Assembly: GCF_003944705.1 (NCBI RefSeq)
Contig: NZ_RWIS01000019.1
Location: 1-64,000, forward strand
DNA from: Hymenobacter metallilatus
GTDB lineage: Bacteria; Bacteroidota; Bacteroidia; Cytophagales; Hymenobacteraceae
Reading direction: 5' to 3'
Length of the DNA: 64,000 nucleotides
The translations under genes were made by a program, and so were the position numbers. Positions 1 to 8,081 of this stretch are shown here, piece by piece. The notes beneath the pieces are model-generated. The model saw nothing but the letters and a program-made list of their open reading frames with translations. It made no database searches and was not told the origin of the DNA. Positions within the stretch are counted from its first letter, which is position 1. Each line of letters starts with the position of its first letter.

Positions 1-39
1 CCACTGCGAGTCAGTAAGGGGTTGGTAGCCATCAACCAT
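1..39 (-). CDS. IS5-type transposase, N-terminal 13 codons only (cut by window edge)
   Basis: Reading leftward from the ATG at position 39, the frame gives MVDGYQPLTDSQW and runs off the window. The LTDSQW stretch is typical of the extreme N-terminus of IS5-family (DUF4096-type) transposases, which usually begin with a short run followed by L-T-D-x-Q-W. The position also fits, about 70 bp inside a terminal inverted repeat at 111-125. Only 13 residues are visible, so the family call rests on this motif plus the repeat. The catalytic DDE residues lie outside the window. Confidence 0.55.
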   Translation of the reverse strand, partial: MVDGYQPLTDSQW

Positions 40-125
40 AATGCCCGTGGAAGCCTAGGAACTCCCCGCGCAACTTACTGACTCGTTTCTTTTTAGCCCC
101 TACCTAATTCCCAAACACGCTCTTA
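1..125 (-). mobile_element. End of an insertion sequence (IS5-like), rest outside window
   Basis: The outer boundary is inferred at the terminal inverted repeat at 111-125, which on the minus strand reads TAAGAGCGTGTTTGG. The same 13-15 bp end occurs on both sides of a 101-bp element at 32200-32300, which supports it as a transposon end. Between the repeat and the transposase start lies a stem: 12-bp arms at 7-18 and 74-85 (CGAGTCAGTAAG and its complement) enclose the start codon, so they may hide the ribosome site in read-through transcripts. Positions 126-370 outside the element hold no gene that I can support. Confidence 0.5.
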
Positions 126-370
126 TGCGGAGCGCCGCGAGCCACCCGCCCCGCCGGATAGCTTTGGGGCCGGAAAGAAGTATGGACGCTTAGTGGCGCG
201 GCTTGTGGCCGGCCGGGCTGGGGCTCAGCTCCGGGGTGAGCCGGGCAGCTCTGCTGGGCACCCGATGGCTGGGGCCAGCTGCTTTCCGCAAGTCCTGCTT
301 ATCCGCATTGGGTCGTCGTTGTAGCCCGGGCATTCCGTTGCAACTACAGACTTCGCTTTATTTTAGGAGC

Positions 371-1462
371 ATGAATACGAGAATCTGGTACTGCATCATG
401 GCCTTGCTCCTGCCTGCCGGACCGGGCCATGCCCAGTCGTTGGCGGGCGTCTGGCAGGGTGTGGAAACGGAAACCGGTCAGCGGGACGGGTTCTGGCCGA
501 CGGTACTTCGGATCCAGCCCAGCAAGCGTAACGACTACTTTGGTGTACTCTACCAGGAAGTTGGGGGGCAGGCCCGGGTTTCCGTTACATTTCAGGTGCA
601 GGCAGCCCGCACCGCCACCGGATTGCGCCTGGACCATGGGCGGAAGCTGCAGGAAAGCGGCCGCTCCTTGTTCAGCTACTGGTGCGACGGGTCTATTGCC
701 TTTACTTATGATGCGGCCCAGGAAAAGCTGACCGGCCGGGCCACTTACCGCCCCGTGGGCGACTGTGACCAAGGCACGTTTATTCTGTACCGGGTGAAGC
801 TGAAATCGGCTGCCACCGTAACGGCCGGGGCCGAAACCACCATCCGGGTATCGGGCCGCAACGTGCTGTGGTACGCCGATGCTGAGCTTAAGCAGCCCGT
901 TGCTACTGGCAATTCCTACCGCACCCGCCTCACCAAAACCACCACTTTCTACCTCACCCAGGGCTACTACTCTACCGCCGAAAGTGCCGTAACACCCGTT
1001 ACCGTACTGGTAAGCGAAACCGCCTCTCCTTCCCGGCCGGGTCCTGTGGAGCCCCTGGCGGCCCGGCCTCCGGCCCGGCTGAACCCGCAGCCGGAAGCCC
1101 TCGTGCCTGCGCCCGCCCCGGCCCTGCCTGCTGCGCCCGTAGTACTGCCTACCGTGCTGTTCAGGCTAGGCACTCCCGAGCTGCTGGCCGATGGCCTACC
1201 GGCTCTCAACAGGCTGGCCGCCGAGCTGCTGGCTCGCCCTACCCTGCAGCTGCTGGTAGCCGGCCACACCGACAAAATCGGCGAGCCTCAGAAAAACCAG
1301 GTGCTGAGCGAACAGCGGGCCGAGGCCGTGAAAGCCTACCTGGTGAAGGCCGGGGTGCCCGCCCGCCGCATCCGCACCGTGGGCTACGGCGACGCCCGCC
1401 CGCTGTTCCCTTCACCGGATGCCCGCAACCGCCGGGTGGAGGTGAGCGAGGTACCGGAATAA
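371..1462 (+). CDS. OmpA-family secreted/outer-membrane protein
   Basis: 363 aa. The ATG at 371 is chosen because it follows AGGAGC closely and begins a signal peptide (MNTRIWYCIMALLLPAG...AQS). Residues of about 25-215 form a domain that I do not recognise. A Pro/Ala-rich linker (about 220-262) then leads to a C-terminal OmpA-like peptidoglycan-binding domain (about 263-360) with the hallmark VAGHTD motif and the terminal NRRVEV. The family anchors the outer membrane to peptidoglycan through diaminopimelate. A possible -7 box (TATTTTAG, 359-366) sits only 4 nt before the ATG, so the leader may be absent. The frame remains open upstream to 203, but no signal peptide would result from that start. 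The OmpA domain is certain; the role of the N-terminal half is unknown. Confidence 0.85.
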   Translation: MNTRIWYCIMALLLPAGPGHAQSLAGVWQGVETETGQRDGFWPTVLRIQPSKRNDYFGVLYQEVGGQARVSVTFQVQAARTATGLRLDHGRKLQESGRSLFSYWCDGSIAFTYDAAQEKLTGRATYRPVGDCDQGTFILYRVKLKSAATVTAGAETTIRVSGRNVLWYADAELKQPVATGNSYRTRLTKTTTFYLTQGYYSTAESAVTPVTVLVSETASPSRPGPVEPLAARPPARLNPQPEALVPAPAPALPAAPVVLPTVLFRLGTPELLADGLPALNRLAAELLARPTLQLLVAGHTDKIGEPQKNQVLSEQRAEAVKAYLVKAGVPARRIRTVGYGDARPLFPSPDARNRRVEVSEVPE

Positions 1463-1577
1463 CAGCCTTTGGCGGCTGTGTATGCCCCCTAGGAAGTGTG
1501 CGTCGGCTCGCCCTAACTTGCCGCTGTCCACACAGCCTAGTGACGGTTTTTTCATTTATCCTCATTTTAGTATCCGT

Positions 1578-2405
1578 ATGAACGATTTAGGCATTGTGGG
1601 CCTGGGCTTGGTGCTGCTGACGTGTTACGTGACGTACAAAGGGCTGCATGAGCCCGGTTATATGGCCCGCTACGCCTTTGAGGTGGGCCCCATCCGCTAC
1701 CGGCAGCAGTACCAGCGGCTACTTTCCTCGGGCTTTCTGCACGTGAGCTGGTGGCACTTGGGCTTCAACATGCTTACCCTCTGGTGTTTTGGCGGAGCCC
1801 TGGAGCATCTGGCGGGCATGCAGAATTTTCTGACGCTCTACTTTTCCAGCCTCCTGGGCGGCAACTTATTCTCCCTGTGGCTGCACCGCCACGAGGCCCG
1901 CTACAGCGCCGTGGGCGCATCCGGGGCCGTGAGTGGACTAATTTTTGCCTCCATTGCGCTTTTTCCGGATATAGAAGTGGGGCTGCTGGGTATTTACCTG
2001 CCGGGTTGGTTGTATGGCATTCTGTTCGTGCTCCTGTCGGCCTACGGCATTACGGCCCGCCGCGACGCCATCGGCCACGATGCTCACCTAGGAGGCGCGT
2101 TGGTAGGCCTGGTGACCATGTTGCTGATTCGCCCCGAGCTAATCCAAACCAACTACCTCACCATTCTGGCTATTCTGGTGCCGGCGGTAGGTTTTCTGCT
2201 TCTGCTGCTACGCCGGGCAGCCGGCCGGCCCGTGGGGCGGCTGGTTGCGTCCTCCCACCACTATCAGACGCAGGACGACCGGTACCTCGATAAAAAACGC
2301 CGGGAAGAAGCCTATCTGGATGAGCTACTCGAAAAAATCAGCCATAAGGGCGTAGACGGTTTGAGCGCCAGAGAAAAGAAAGATCTGAAGGACTGGTCCC
2401 GCTGA
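1578..2405 (+). CDS. Rhomboid-family intramembrane serine protease
   Basis: 275 aa, polytopic. Rhomboids cleave transmembrane substrates inside the bilayer with a Ser-His dyad. The nucleophile motif is visible as GASG (Ser115), the general base in HDAHLGG (His170), and the oxyanion-associated His/Asn pair in WWHLGFN (His60, Asn64). All active-site residues are therefore present. About six hydrophobic segments precede a charged cytoplasmic tail (about 230-275) rich in Lys/Glu. The ATG at 1578 is preferred over upstream codons because it directly starts the first membrane helix. It lies 115 bp after the OmpA gene on the same strand with no terminator seen between them. Substrates cannot be predicted. 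Confidence 0.92.
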   Translation: MNDLGIVGLGLVLLTCYVTYKGLHEPGYMARYAFEVGPIRYRQQYQRLLSSGFLHVSWWHLGFNMLTLWCFGGALEHLAGMQNFLTLYFSSLLGGNLFSLWLHRHEARYSAVGASGAVSGLIFASIALFPDIEVGLLGIYLPGWLYGILFVLLSAYGITARRDAIGHDAHLGGALVGLVTMLLIRPELIQTNYLTILAILVPAVGFLLLLLRRAAGRPVGRLVASSHHYQTQDDRYLDKKRREEAYLDELLEKISHKGVDGLSAREKKDLKDWSR

Positions 2406-2588
2406 AAAGCCCGGCCGGACAGCTGGCAGTAGGTTGCCAGTAGTTGGGGGCTGGGGGTCGGGGTATTCTACTCAAGCCCCCGGCCCCGGTTGCATAGCCG
2501 GAAATTGCCTGTTCATTTTTCGGTTGCGGGCCGGGTGGGCAGAGGGTTGCTTTGCTTATCTTCTGAAGCCCTCACCCAGCCTTATCGT

Positions 2589-3692
2589 ATGTTACCCTTC
2601 GTGTTTCTGCCCTCCGCCGCTGAATGCTACCAGGCCTTAGTTGCCAAAGATGCCTCTTATGAAGGCCGGTTTATAGCCGCCGTGAAAACTACCGGTATTT
2701 TTTGCCGGCCAACCTGCCCGGCGCGCAAGCCCAAGCCCGAAAACGTGGAATTTTTCGGCTCCACCCGCGAAGCCCTGCTCCATGGCTACCGCGCCTGCAA
2801 AGTGTGTACCCCGCTTACCACCCGAACCAACACTCCCCCGTTCGTGCAGGAGCTGCTGGAGGAACTGGCCCGGCAGCCTGCCAGTAAAATAACCGACCAG
2901 CACTTGCGCCAGAAGGGCCTGGAGCCAGCCACTGTGCGGCGGTGGTTCTTGCGGCAGCACGGCATTACGTTCCAGGCCTACCAGCGCCTGAACCGCATCA
3001 ACACGGCCTTCCGGCTGATCCGGAGCGGAGAGTCGGTAACGGCCACGGCCTTTGAAAGCGGCTATGAGTCGCTGAGTGGCTTTCAGGATTCGTTCAAGAC
3101 CGTTTTTGGGGTGGCGCCGTCCCTAAGCCGCCAGCAGCAGCTCCTGAATCTTACCCGCCTCGAAACACCCTTGGGCACTATGCTTGCCTGCGCCTCGGAA
3201 CAGGGCATATGCTTGTTGGAATTCACGGACCGCCGGGGGCTGGAAACGGAGCTCAAAGAACTTGTCCGTCGTCTTAACGCCACGGTAGTACAGAGCCACA
3301 ATGTGCATTTTGGCGTCCTGAATACGCAGTTAACCGAATACTTTGCCGGAGCGCGCCAGGAGTTTACGGTGCCGCTGCACGCTCCCGGCACCGCCTTCCA
3401 GCAGCAGGTGTGGCAGGAGCTACTCCGCATACCGTACGGCAATACCCGCTCCTACGGGCAGCAGGCCACTGCTTTAGGCCGTCCCAGCGCCGTACGAGCC
3501 GTAGCCGCTGCCAATGGCCAGAACCGCCTGGCTATTCTGATTCCCTGCCACCGGGTGCTGGGGGCTGATGGGCACCTGACCGGCTATGCCGGCGGCCTCT
3601 GGCGCAAAAAGGCCCTGCTGGAGCTGGAGCAGTCTGCCGGCTTATGCGCGGCTCAACAGCCATTACAGCTACCTGAGCAGGTTCCCGCGTAA
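2589..3692 (+). CDS. ada: Bifunctional Ada: methylphosphotriester/O6-methylguanine-DNA methyltransferase and AraC-type regulator
   Basis: 367 aa, full-length Ada architecture. The N-terminal zinc module (about 10-80) has all four cysteines (Cys39, Cys43, Cys70, Cys73); Cys39 in the FCRPTCPAR motif corresponds to the methyl acceptor for phosphotriesters. An AraC-type helix-turn-helix follows (about 90-190, with GYESLSGFQDSFKTVFG). The C-terminal O6-alkylguanine transferase domain carries the acceptor motif IPCHRVLG (Cys about 320). The family repairs alkylated DNA and, when self-methylated, activates its own gene. The start at 2589 gives the usual N-terminus. No adjacent alkB or alkA is present, so any regulon lies elsewhere or is limited to ada itself. 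Confidence 0.95.
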   Translation: MLPFVFLPSAAECYQALVAKDASYEGRFIAAVKTTGIFCRPTCPARKPKPENVEFFGSTREALLHGYRACKVCTPLTTRTNTPPFVQELLEELARQPASKITDQHLRQKGLEPATVRRWFLRQHGITFQAYQRLNRINTAFRLIRSGESVTATAFESGYESLSGFQDSFKTVFGVAPSLSRQQQLLNLTRLETPLGTMLACASEQGICLLEFTDRRGLETELKELVRRLNATVVQSHNVHFGVLNTQLTEYFAGARQEFTVPLHAPGTAFQQQVWQELLRIPYGNTRSYGQQATALGRPSAVRAVAAANGQNRLAILIPCHRVLGADGHLTGYAGGLWRKKALLELEQSAGLCAAQQPLQLPEQVPA

Positions 3693-4139
3693 AGGAAACC
3701 GGCGCACTACCCTCACTTCACCAAACTATTTAACGGGACAAGCTCCCTGACGTTCAGCTTCTTGCTTGTGTGCTTGTCAGGAAAAAACCAGGCTTTCCTC
3801 GGCCATGTACTGCCGGGAGGCAGCGTAGCAGGCCGGAGTTAACTGCTGTACCAACTCCGGCTCCTGAGCCTGCAGCTCAGCCTACCCCACAACGTGGCGA
3901 ACAACGCCTGCTACTACTGTTGAGCCTGAATTTTATCATTTCGGGCACCGGAGGCCCTGCCACCCCAACAAGGCCTTGTTCTGAAGCATCCTGTACCGGC
4001 CGGGCTACTTGAAAAGGTTATTCAAACCACGATATATCCTGTATAAAATATTGACCTTCACATATTTATGTTATTGAGTTCTATACACCATCGTGGTATC
4101 TTAGGTGCATCCATTTCCAACACCTAACCTACTACCACT
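3693..4139. other. Gene-free stretch with one hairpin and a promoter
   Basis: About 450 bp without a gene that I can support. A perfect 8-bp hairpin lies at 3833-3860 (CCGGAGTT / AACTCCGG), without a T-run. The last 100 bases are markedly AT-rich compared with the rest of the window and contain the promoter of the next gene (4074-4104). A short open frame at 3770-4012 has unlikely composition and was not accepted. Confidence 0.5.
4074..4104 (+). promoter_or_regulatory. Bacteroidota-type promoter of the 4140 gene
   Basis: TTG (4074-4076), 20-nt spacer, TATCTTAG (4097-4104). This matches the -33 TTTG / -7 TAnnTTTG pattern of the Bacteroidota housekeeping sigma factor with one mismatch in each box, and leaves a leader of roughly 30 nt before the ATG at 4140. 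Confidence 0.5.
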
Positions 4140-4394
4140 ATGGAAACAAAGTTCAGAGTAACCCCGCGTAACGGGCAGTACGACTACGACCTGCCGCCTT
4201 CCGGTTCCGGCCCCATGGGCTACCCCGCCGAAAACCAGGCATCCGATGAGGCAACTACGTTGGAGGAAGTCATTAACGAAGTGGTTGGGCCACGGATGGC
4301 AGCGAGGCCGAAGGCTACGGCACTGAAGCCACGGCCCCCGATACCACCCTTGCCAACGGCCACCGTTCCATCAGCAGCCCGGTTTCCCGCCTGA
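4140..4394 (+). CDS. N-terminal part of trypsin-like protease, separated by an apparent frameshift
   Basis: 84 codons starting METKFRVTPRNG, no signal peptide, polar and acidic up to about residue 50 (...TLEEVINEVVG). After about 4290 this frame turns into a Pro/Ala/Arg-rich run of the kind produced by reading GC-rich DNA out of frame. The frame used by the protease (starting at 4418) is open from 4277 onward and there encodes acidic, Gly/Thr-rich sequence (ATDGSEAEGYGTEATAPD) continuous in character with both sides. I infer that one gene, 4140-5551, is split by a single-base difference at roughly 4277-4292. It could be a real mutation, a sequencing error near TTGGGCC, or recoding. It has its own promoter just upstream. 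Confidence 0.5.
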   Translation: METKFRVTPRNGQYDYDLPPSGSGPMGYPAENQASDEATTLEEVINEVVGPRMAARPKATALKPRPPIPPLPTATVPSAARFPA

Positions 4395-4417
4395 ATACCG
4401 CCGGCAATGAGGGCGGT

Positions 4418-5551
4418 ATGTCCGACGAAGCAGCCGAGGCCCAGACCACTGATACGGAATCGTTCTACGAAAGTGTGGAGGGCTGGCAGGAAACCGACCC
4501 CACTGAGTCCAGCGCCGAGGCGGAACCGGTAGTAGAGGCTTCCATGGCCGATTTGGAAGCCTCGGAGGGCAGTCAAGAGTTTTTTGGGGCTCTGGCGGCC
4601 CTAGTATTACCCCTGGCCAAAGCCGTACTGCCTACCCTGGCCGGAGCTGCCGTAAAACAAGGCACCAAGCTGGTGCAAAGCGTCGTGAAACCCAAAGCTA
4701 AAAAGCTCAGTCCCGCTATTCTGCAGATGCTCCGGCAGGCGGGCGTCAACCCGGCCATTCTGAAGCAACTGGAGTTCAGCGAAGCCACCGATGATGAGGC
4801 CGGCCAGGACGAAGCCGGAGGCTTCGATGAAACCGACGTGGAGGCCCTGGCTCAGCAGATTGAGGCCCTGGAGGTAGTAATTGGGGTAGATGACCGGGTA
4901 CAGATTACCAACACCTCCGTGGTGCCCTGGAAACGCATCTGCCACCTCAAAATTCAGGCGGCCGACGGCAAGAACTACCTGGGCACGGGCTTCTTTATCG
5001 GGCCGCGCACCATTCTTACGGCCGGGCACTGCGTGTACATCCACGGACACGGCGGCTGGCCCCGGCAAATTGTAGTTACGCCCGGCCGCAATGCCGCCAA
5101 TGAGCCATTCCAGCGCTTCACGGCTACGGCCTTCCGCTCGGTGCAGGGCTGGGTAAACAACAAAGCCCGCAATTACGACTACGGCGTGATTCAGCTGCCC
5201 CGCAACGCCAGCGTGTCGCCCAGTATTGGGGCGTTTGGGTTTGGGCAGTTCCCGGATCAGTTTCTGCTTAACAAGCGCCTGAACACGGCCGGCTACCCCG
5301 GCGACAAGCCCGCCGGTACAATGTGGTTCAATGGCCGCAAAGCCAAGAGTGTAACCGCCCGCACCATCACCTACGACATCGACACGGCGGGAGGCCAGAG
5401 CGGTTCGCCCGTGTGGTTTAAGGATGCGGCCGGCAGCCGCATTGTGGTAGGTATTCATACCAACGGCGCCTCTTCGGGCAACTCGGCCACCCGCATAACC
5501 AAGCCCGTGTTCGATAACCTGAAGAAGTGGAGAATGGAAGGTGGTGCCTAG
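4418..5551 (+). CDS. Trypsin-like serine protease (S1 fold) without signal peptide
   Basis: 377 aa from this ATG; probably the larger part of a gene beginning at 4140 (see preceding entry). Residues 1-55 are acidic and Ser/Glu-rich. A hydrophobic stretch follows (about 56-78, Ala/Leu/Val/Pro), then a basic segment and an acidic linker (120-155). The chymotrypsin-fold domain (about 160-375) has the complete triad: TAGHC (His204), NYDYG (Asp254) and GGQSGSP (Ser328). No secretion signal can be seen on either candidate start, which is unusual for this fold in bacteria. The hydrophobic segment could be a membrane-active or inhibitory pro-region (inference). The next gene, 131 bp downstream, encodes another signal-less protein with a carboxypeptidase-regulatory-like fold. 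Confidence 0.85.
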   Translation: MSDEAAEAQTTDTESFYESVEGWQETDPTESSAEAEPVVEASMADLEASEGSQEFFGALAALVLPLAKAVLPTLAGAAVKQGTKLVQSVVKPKAKKLSPAILQMLRQAGVNPAILKQLEFSEATDDEAGQDEAGGFDETDVEALAQQIEALEVVIGVDDRVQITNTSVVPWKRICHLKIQAADGKNYLGTGFFIGPRTILTAGHCVYIHGHGGWPRQIVVTPGRNAANEPFQRFTATAFRSVQGWVNNKARNYDYGVIQLPRNASVSPSIGAFGFGQFPDQFLLNKRLNTAGYPGDKPAGTMWFNGRKAKSVTARTITYDIDTAGGQSGSPVWFKDAAGSRIVVGIHTNGASSGNSATRITKPVFDNLKKWRMEGGA

Positions 5552-5682
5552 TCCCGGGTGCCGCAACCCCATCTGGCCGGAGCAGCCTGCGCTGCTCCGG
5601 CCAGTTGCTCACCCTTACCGGCTTTCTGCCGGGGCTACTCGGGCTGTTGTTGCGTTGCAGTACCCTTAACCAAGCAAGCACC

Positions 5683-6027
5683 ATGGGATATATAACCGGT
5701 ATTGTTCGGGATACAACCAATGCGCCCCTCGAGGACGTGAACATGATTATTGTGTCCGGGCCACCCCACCCCGATATTGTGGCCGTTACGGACGCCGAGG
5801 GTCGTTTTGGGTTCGATAACCTGCGCCCCGGCCGCTATGTGCTTAAAGCGTATGGCCGGCTGGAAAGCGACGAAATTCCGGTGCAGGTAAAAGCCAACGA
5901 GCCGCCTTACGTTGAAATTTGGCTGGGTTCCGCGCCTCCTCCCCCGCCTCCCACTTCCGCCGAGGAGAGTTACCTCATCCACGAAGAAAATTCTTTTGAG
6001 GATGAAGGCTACCAGCGGGACGAGTAG
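5683..6027 (+). CDS. Small carboxypeptidase-regulatory-like (beta-sandwich) domain protein
   Basis: 114 aa. Residues 1-85 match the pattern of a CarboxypepD_reg-like/Cna-B-type beta-sandwich: GxVRDTTNAPLEDV, then VTDAEGRFGFDNLRPGRY, then a strand ending in VEIWL. The C-terminus is a proline stretch (PPPPPPT) followed by a very acidic tail rich in Glu/Asp. No signal peptide. It lies 131 bp downstream of the trypsin-like protease on the same strand with no terminator between, so it may be cotranscribed and could be its substrate, inhibitor or scaffold; that is inference only. In TonB receptors and proteases this fold is usually an accessory domain, so a stand-alone cytosolic copy is atypical. 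Confidence 0.75.
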   Translation: MGYITGIVRDTTNAPLEDVNMIIVSGPPHPDIVAVTDAEGRFGFDNLRPGRYVLKAYGRLESDEIPVQVKANEPPYVEIWLGSAPPPPPPTSAEESYLIHEENSFEDEGYQRDE

Positions 6028-6155
6028 GCAGGCCCGCAACGAAATCTGACGCGGCAGACGCAACAAATAAATGATGCTTGCATAACAATTTCCTGATAAC
6101 TGCGTAGTATCTTTGCAGGCAACAAACTGACTTGCATCACCATACACATAGTTTC

Positions 6156-6293
6156 ATGAAAAAGAGCACTGCCGCCGTTTCTTCGCTGCTGGTTCTGGGA
6201 GGGTTAGGGTCACTCAGCTTCCTGGCCGCCCAGGTCCGCGACCTGAACCTGTTTTTTGATCTGCGCGACGAGGAGGAGCTGCATTTCTGCTAG
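6156..6293 (+). CDS. Short secreted or membrane-anchored peptide, unknown function
   Basis: 45 aa. MKKSTAAVSSLLVLGGLG begins a good hydrophobic signal or anchor segment, followed by an acidic C-terminus (DLRDEEELHFC). A -7-like box TATCTTTG at 6108-6115 lies 40 nt upstream and a strong hairpin at 6318-6346 lies 25 nt after the stop, which makes it a plausible independent small gene. No family recognised. The C-terminal cysteine is its last residue. Confidence 0.5.
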   Translation: MKKSTAAVSSLLVLGGLGSLSFLAAQVRDLNLFFDLRDEEELHFC

Positions 6294-6317
6294 CCGATAC
6301 CTGAAGTCGTTTTTTGG

Positions 6318-6346
6318 CCACACCCCGCCCCCTGGGCGGGGTGTGG
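6318..6346. terminator. GC-rich hairpin after small gene
   Basis: Perfect stem with 13-bp arms CCACACCCCGCCC / GGGCGGGGTGTGG and a 3-nt loop. No T-run follows on the plus strand; a T-run precedes it (6310-6315). It probably stops transcription or stabilises the 3' end of the 6156 transcript. Confidence 0.5.
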
Positions 6347-6554
6347 TGCGTTTAGGCCGGTACAAACCGGGGTTCAAAATCAGGGCATTAGCAACCTAGC
6401 CCGAAAAAAACTATATCCATTCGCGGCAGTTTTCGGTACTTCACAGCACGAGCGGCCCGCGGTGGGCCGTTTCCTCTCTCATATACTGCTATCCGGAACC
6501 GGGTTTCACCAAAGAAATCTGCGTCAGCCGGGCAAGCAGTACAACCTGTGATTT

Positions 6555-7181
6555 ATGAACCTGAACGGCTTGAAAGAGCAAATCAGCTACATTATCGGGC
6601 GCGACATGGCCCGCAACTTTGCCCAGCAGGGCCTGGATCTGGACGTGGATGTGTTTGCCCAGAGCATGAAGGAAGCCCTGACCGGGGAGCCCAGCCGCCT
6701 CACGCCCGAGCAGATGCAAAGCGCCATGCAGCAGCTCCAGCAGCAAATGGAAGCCCACGAAGACTCCAACCAAGACACTACCGATATGAGCAACAACAAA
6801 GCCGAAGGCGAAGCCTTTCTGCAGCAAAACGCGGGCAAGCCCGGCGTAACCACCCTGCCCAGCGGCCTGCAGTACGAAGTTCTGACGGAAGGTACCGGCC
6901 CCAAACCAGGCCCCTCCTCCTCCGTTACTACTCATTACCATGGCACGCTCATCAACGGCAACGTGTTCGACAGCTCCTACCAGCGGGGCCAGCCGGCCAC
7001 CTTTGGCGTAAACCAGGTAATTGCCGGCTGGACTGAGGCCCTGCAGCTGATGCCCGAAGGCTCAAAGTGGCGCCTTTACATCCCCTCCGACCTGGCCTAT
7101 GGGAAGCGCGGCGCCGGCCGGGACATTGGCCCCGACTCAGCCCTGATTTTCGACGTAGAGCTGCTGAAAGTAAACCGCTAG
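6555..7181 (+). CDS. FKBP-type peptidyl-prolyl cis-trans isomerase (FklB/Mip-like)
   Basis: 208 aa. It catalyses prolyl isomerisation and often acts as a chaperone. The N-terminal region (1-95) is the helical dimerisation segment of the FkpA/FklB/Mip group (YIIGRDMARNFAQQGLDLDVDVF, then a Gln-rich helix with QQLQQQMEAH). The C-terminal FKBP domain (about 98-206) shows the expected VTTHYHGTLINGNVFDSS, VIAGWTEALQLMPEGSKW and IPSDLAYGKRGAG blocks. No signal peptide, so a cytoplasmic FklB-like location is likely rather than periplasmic FkpA. The ATG at 6555 is the natural start; there is no close neighbour on the same strand with short spacing. Confidence 0.9.
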   Translation: MNLNGLKEQISYIIGRDMARNFAQQGLDLDVDVFAQSMKEALTGEPSRLTPEQMQSAMQQLQQQMEAHEDSNQDTTDMSNNKAEGEAFLQQNAGKPGVTTLPSGLQYEVLTEGTGPKPGPSSSVTTHYHGTLINGNVFDSSYQRGQPATFGVNQVIAGWTEALQLMPEGSKWRLYIPSDLAYGKRGAGRDIGPDSALIFDVELLKVNR

Positions 7182-7359
7182 GCAGACGAAAGCCTGCTGG
7201 CTCAGCAGTCTGGAAAGCAGATGTGCATTTCAGGTATTTAAGCCAGGGGCTTACGGCTCCATCCATCGTACTCTATTCATGAAAGCCCTGCTGCCTGCTG
7301 TGCGCCTTGTACCACCCGTTTGGGTACAGACCACTACCGGCAGCGGGGCTTTTCGCGCT

Positions 7360-7938
7360 ATGGACCACTCCACCTCCAGCCCATCCCCCGGTTCCGGCCC
7401 GCAACCCCACCACTCCGCTGGGGTGGCGGCGGGCTCCCTCCCCGCCGAGCCACTACCTCAGCCCCCCCCTGAACCCGAGCAGTTTCTGCTCCAGCGCAGC
7501 GAGGATGGGCGGGTGGCCCTTACGAATGAGGGGCTGGAACTGAACAACGAGCTGTACGGATGGCGGGAGCTGGAGGCGGTAGATGTGCGGCCCGTGCGGT
7601 GGCTGCTGGGCGTGTTGCTGGGGGTAAGTATGCTCTGCGTGTTTTTACTGGGCTATCTGCAATTTTGGCTGAGCACCGTGCCAGCGGCCCTGGGTCTAGG
7701 GCTGGGTATGGCGCTGCTGGCCTGGGGAGTGCGGGGCACCAACCGCTGGCGCCTGTACCGGCCGGGCCGGGAGCCCCGGCATTTTGCGTTTTCGGGTGGG
7801 GCCCGCAGCTGGCAGCAGCTGGCCCAGGAAGCCAACCGGCGTATCCGGCAGCGCCACGATGAAGCAGCGGCTACGGCCGCCTACTGGCTGGCCCTGCACG
7901 ACTGGCAAACCCGCCCGCGCGAGCAGTCATCGTCCTGA
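7360..7938 (+). CDS. Hypothetical membrane protein with two transmembrane helices
   Basis: 192 aa from the ATG at 7360; the frame is open to 7279, but the extra N-terminus would be Val/Pro-rich and unstructured. Residues 1-60 are Pro/Ser/Ala-rich and probably disordered. A short domain (QFLLQRSEDGRVALTNEGLE) precedes two closely spaced hydrophobic helices (about 85-135, LLGVLLGVSMLCVFLLGY and LGLGMALLAWGV), then a basic Arg-rich tail that reads like a cytosolic PH/YcxB-type region (LYRPGREPRHFAF). I do not recognise a named family. It precedes kup, from which it is separated by 143 bp containing a promoter. Confidence 0.7.
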   Translation: MDHSTSSPSPGSGPQPHHSAGVAAGSLPAEPLPQPPPEPEQFLLQRSEDGRVALTNEGLELNNELYGWRELEAVDVRPVRWLLGVLLGVSMLCVFLLGYLQFWLSTVPAALGLGLGMALLAWGVRGTNRWRLYRPGREPRHFAFSGGARSWQQLAQEANRRIRQRHDEAAATAAYWLALHDWQTRPREQSSS

Positions 7939-8006
7939 CTGGCTGGCTGCCTGATTTTGAGGCGGGGCTGCACCTTTCCGGCGGGGCTACGTAAGCGCGG
8001 CAAGCG

Positions 8007-8035
8007 TTGGCATTTCAGCGCATCTGCTACCTTTG
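8007..8035 (+). promoter_or_regulatory. Promoter of kup
   Basis: TTGG (8007-8010), 17-nt spacer, TACCTTTG (8028-8035), which exactly fits the -7 consensus TAnnTTTG. The start codon at 8082 lies 46 nt downstream. Confidence 0.5.
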
Positions 8036-8081
8036 GCCCCGCTTGTTAAAAACCGGCTATTCTCTCACTAGTACTCCTCAC

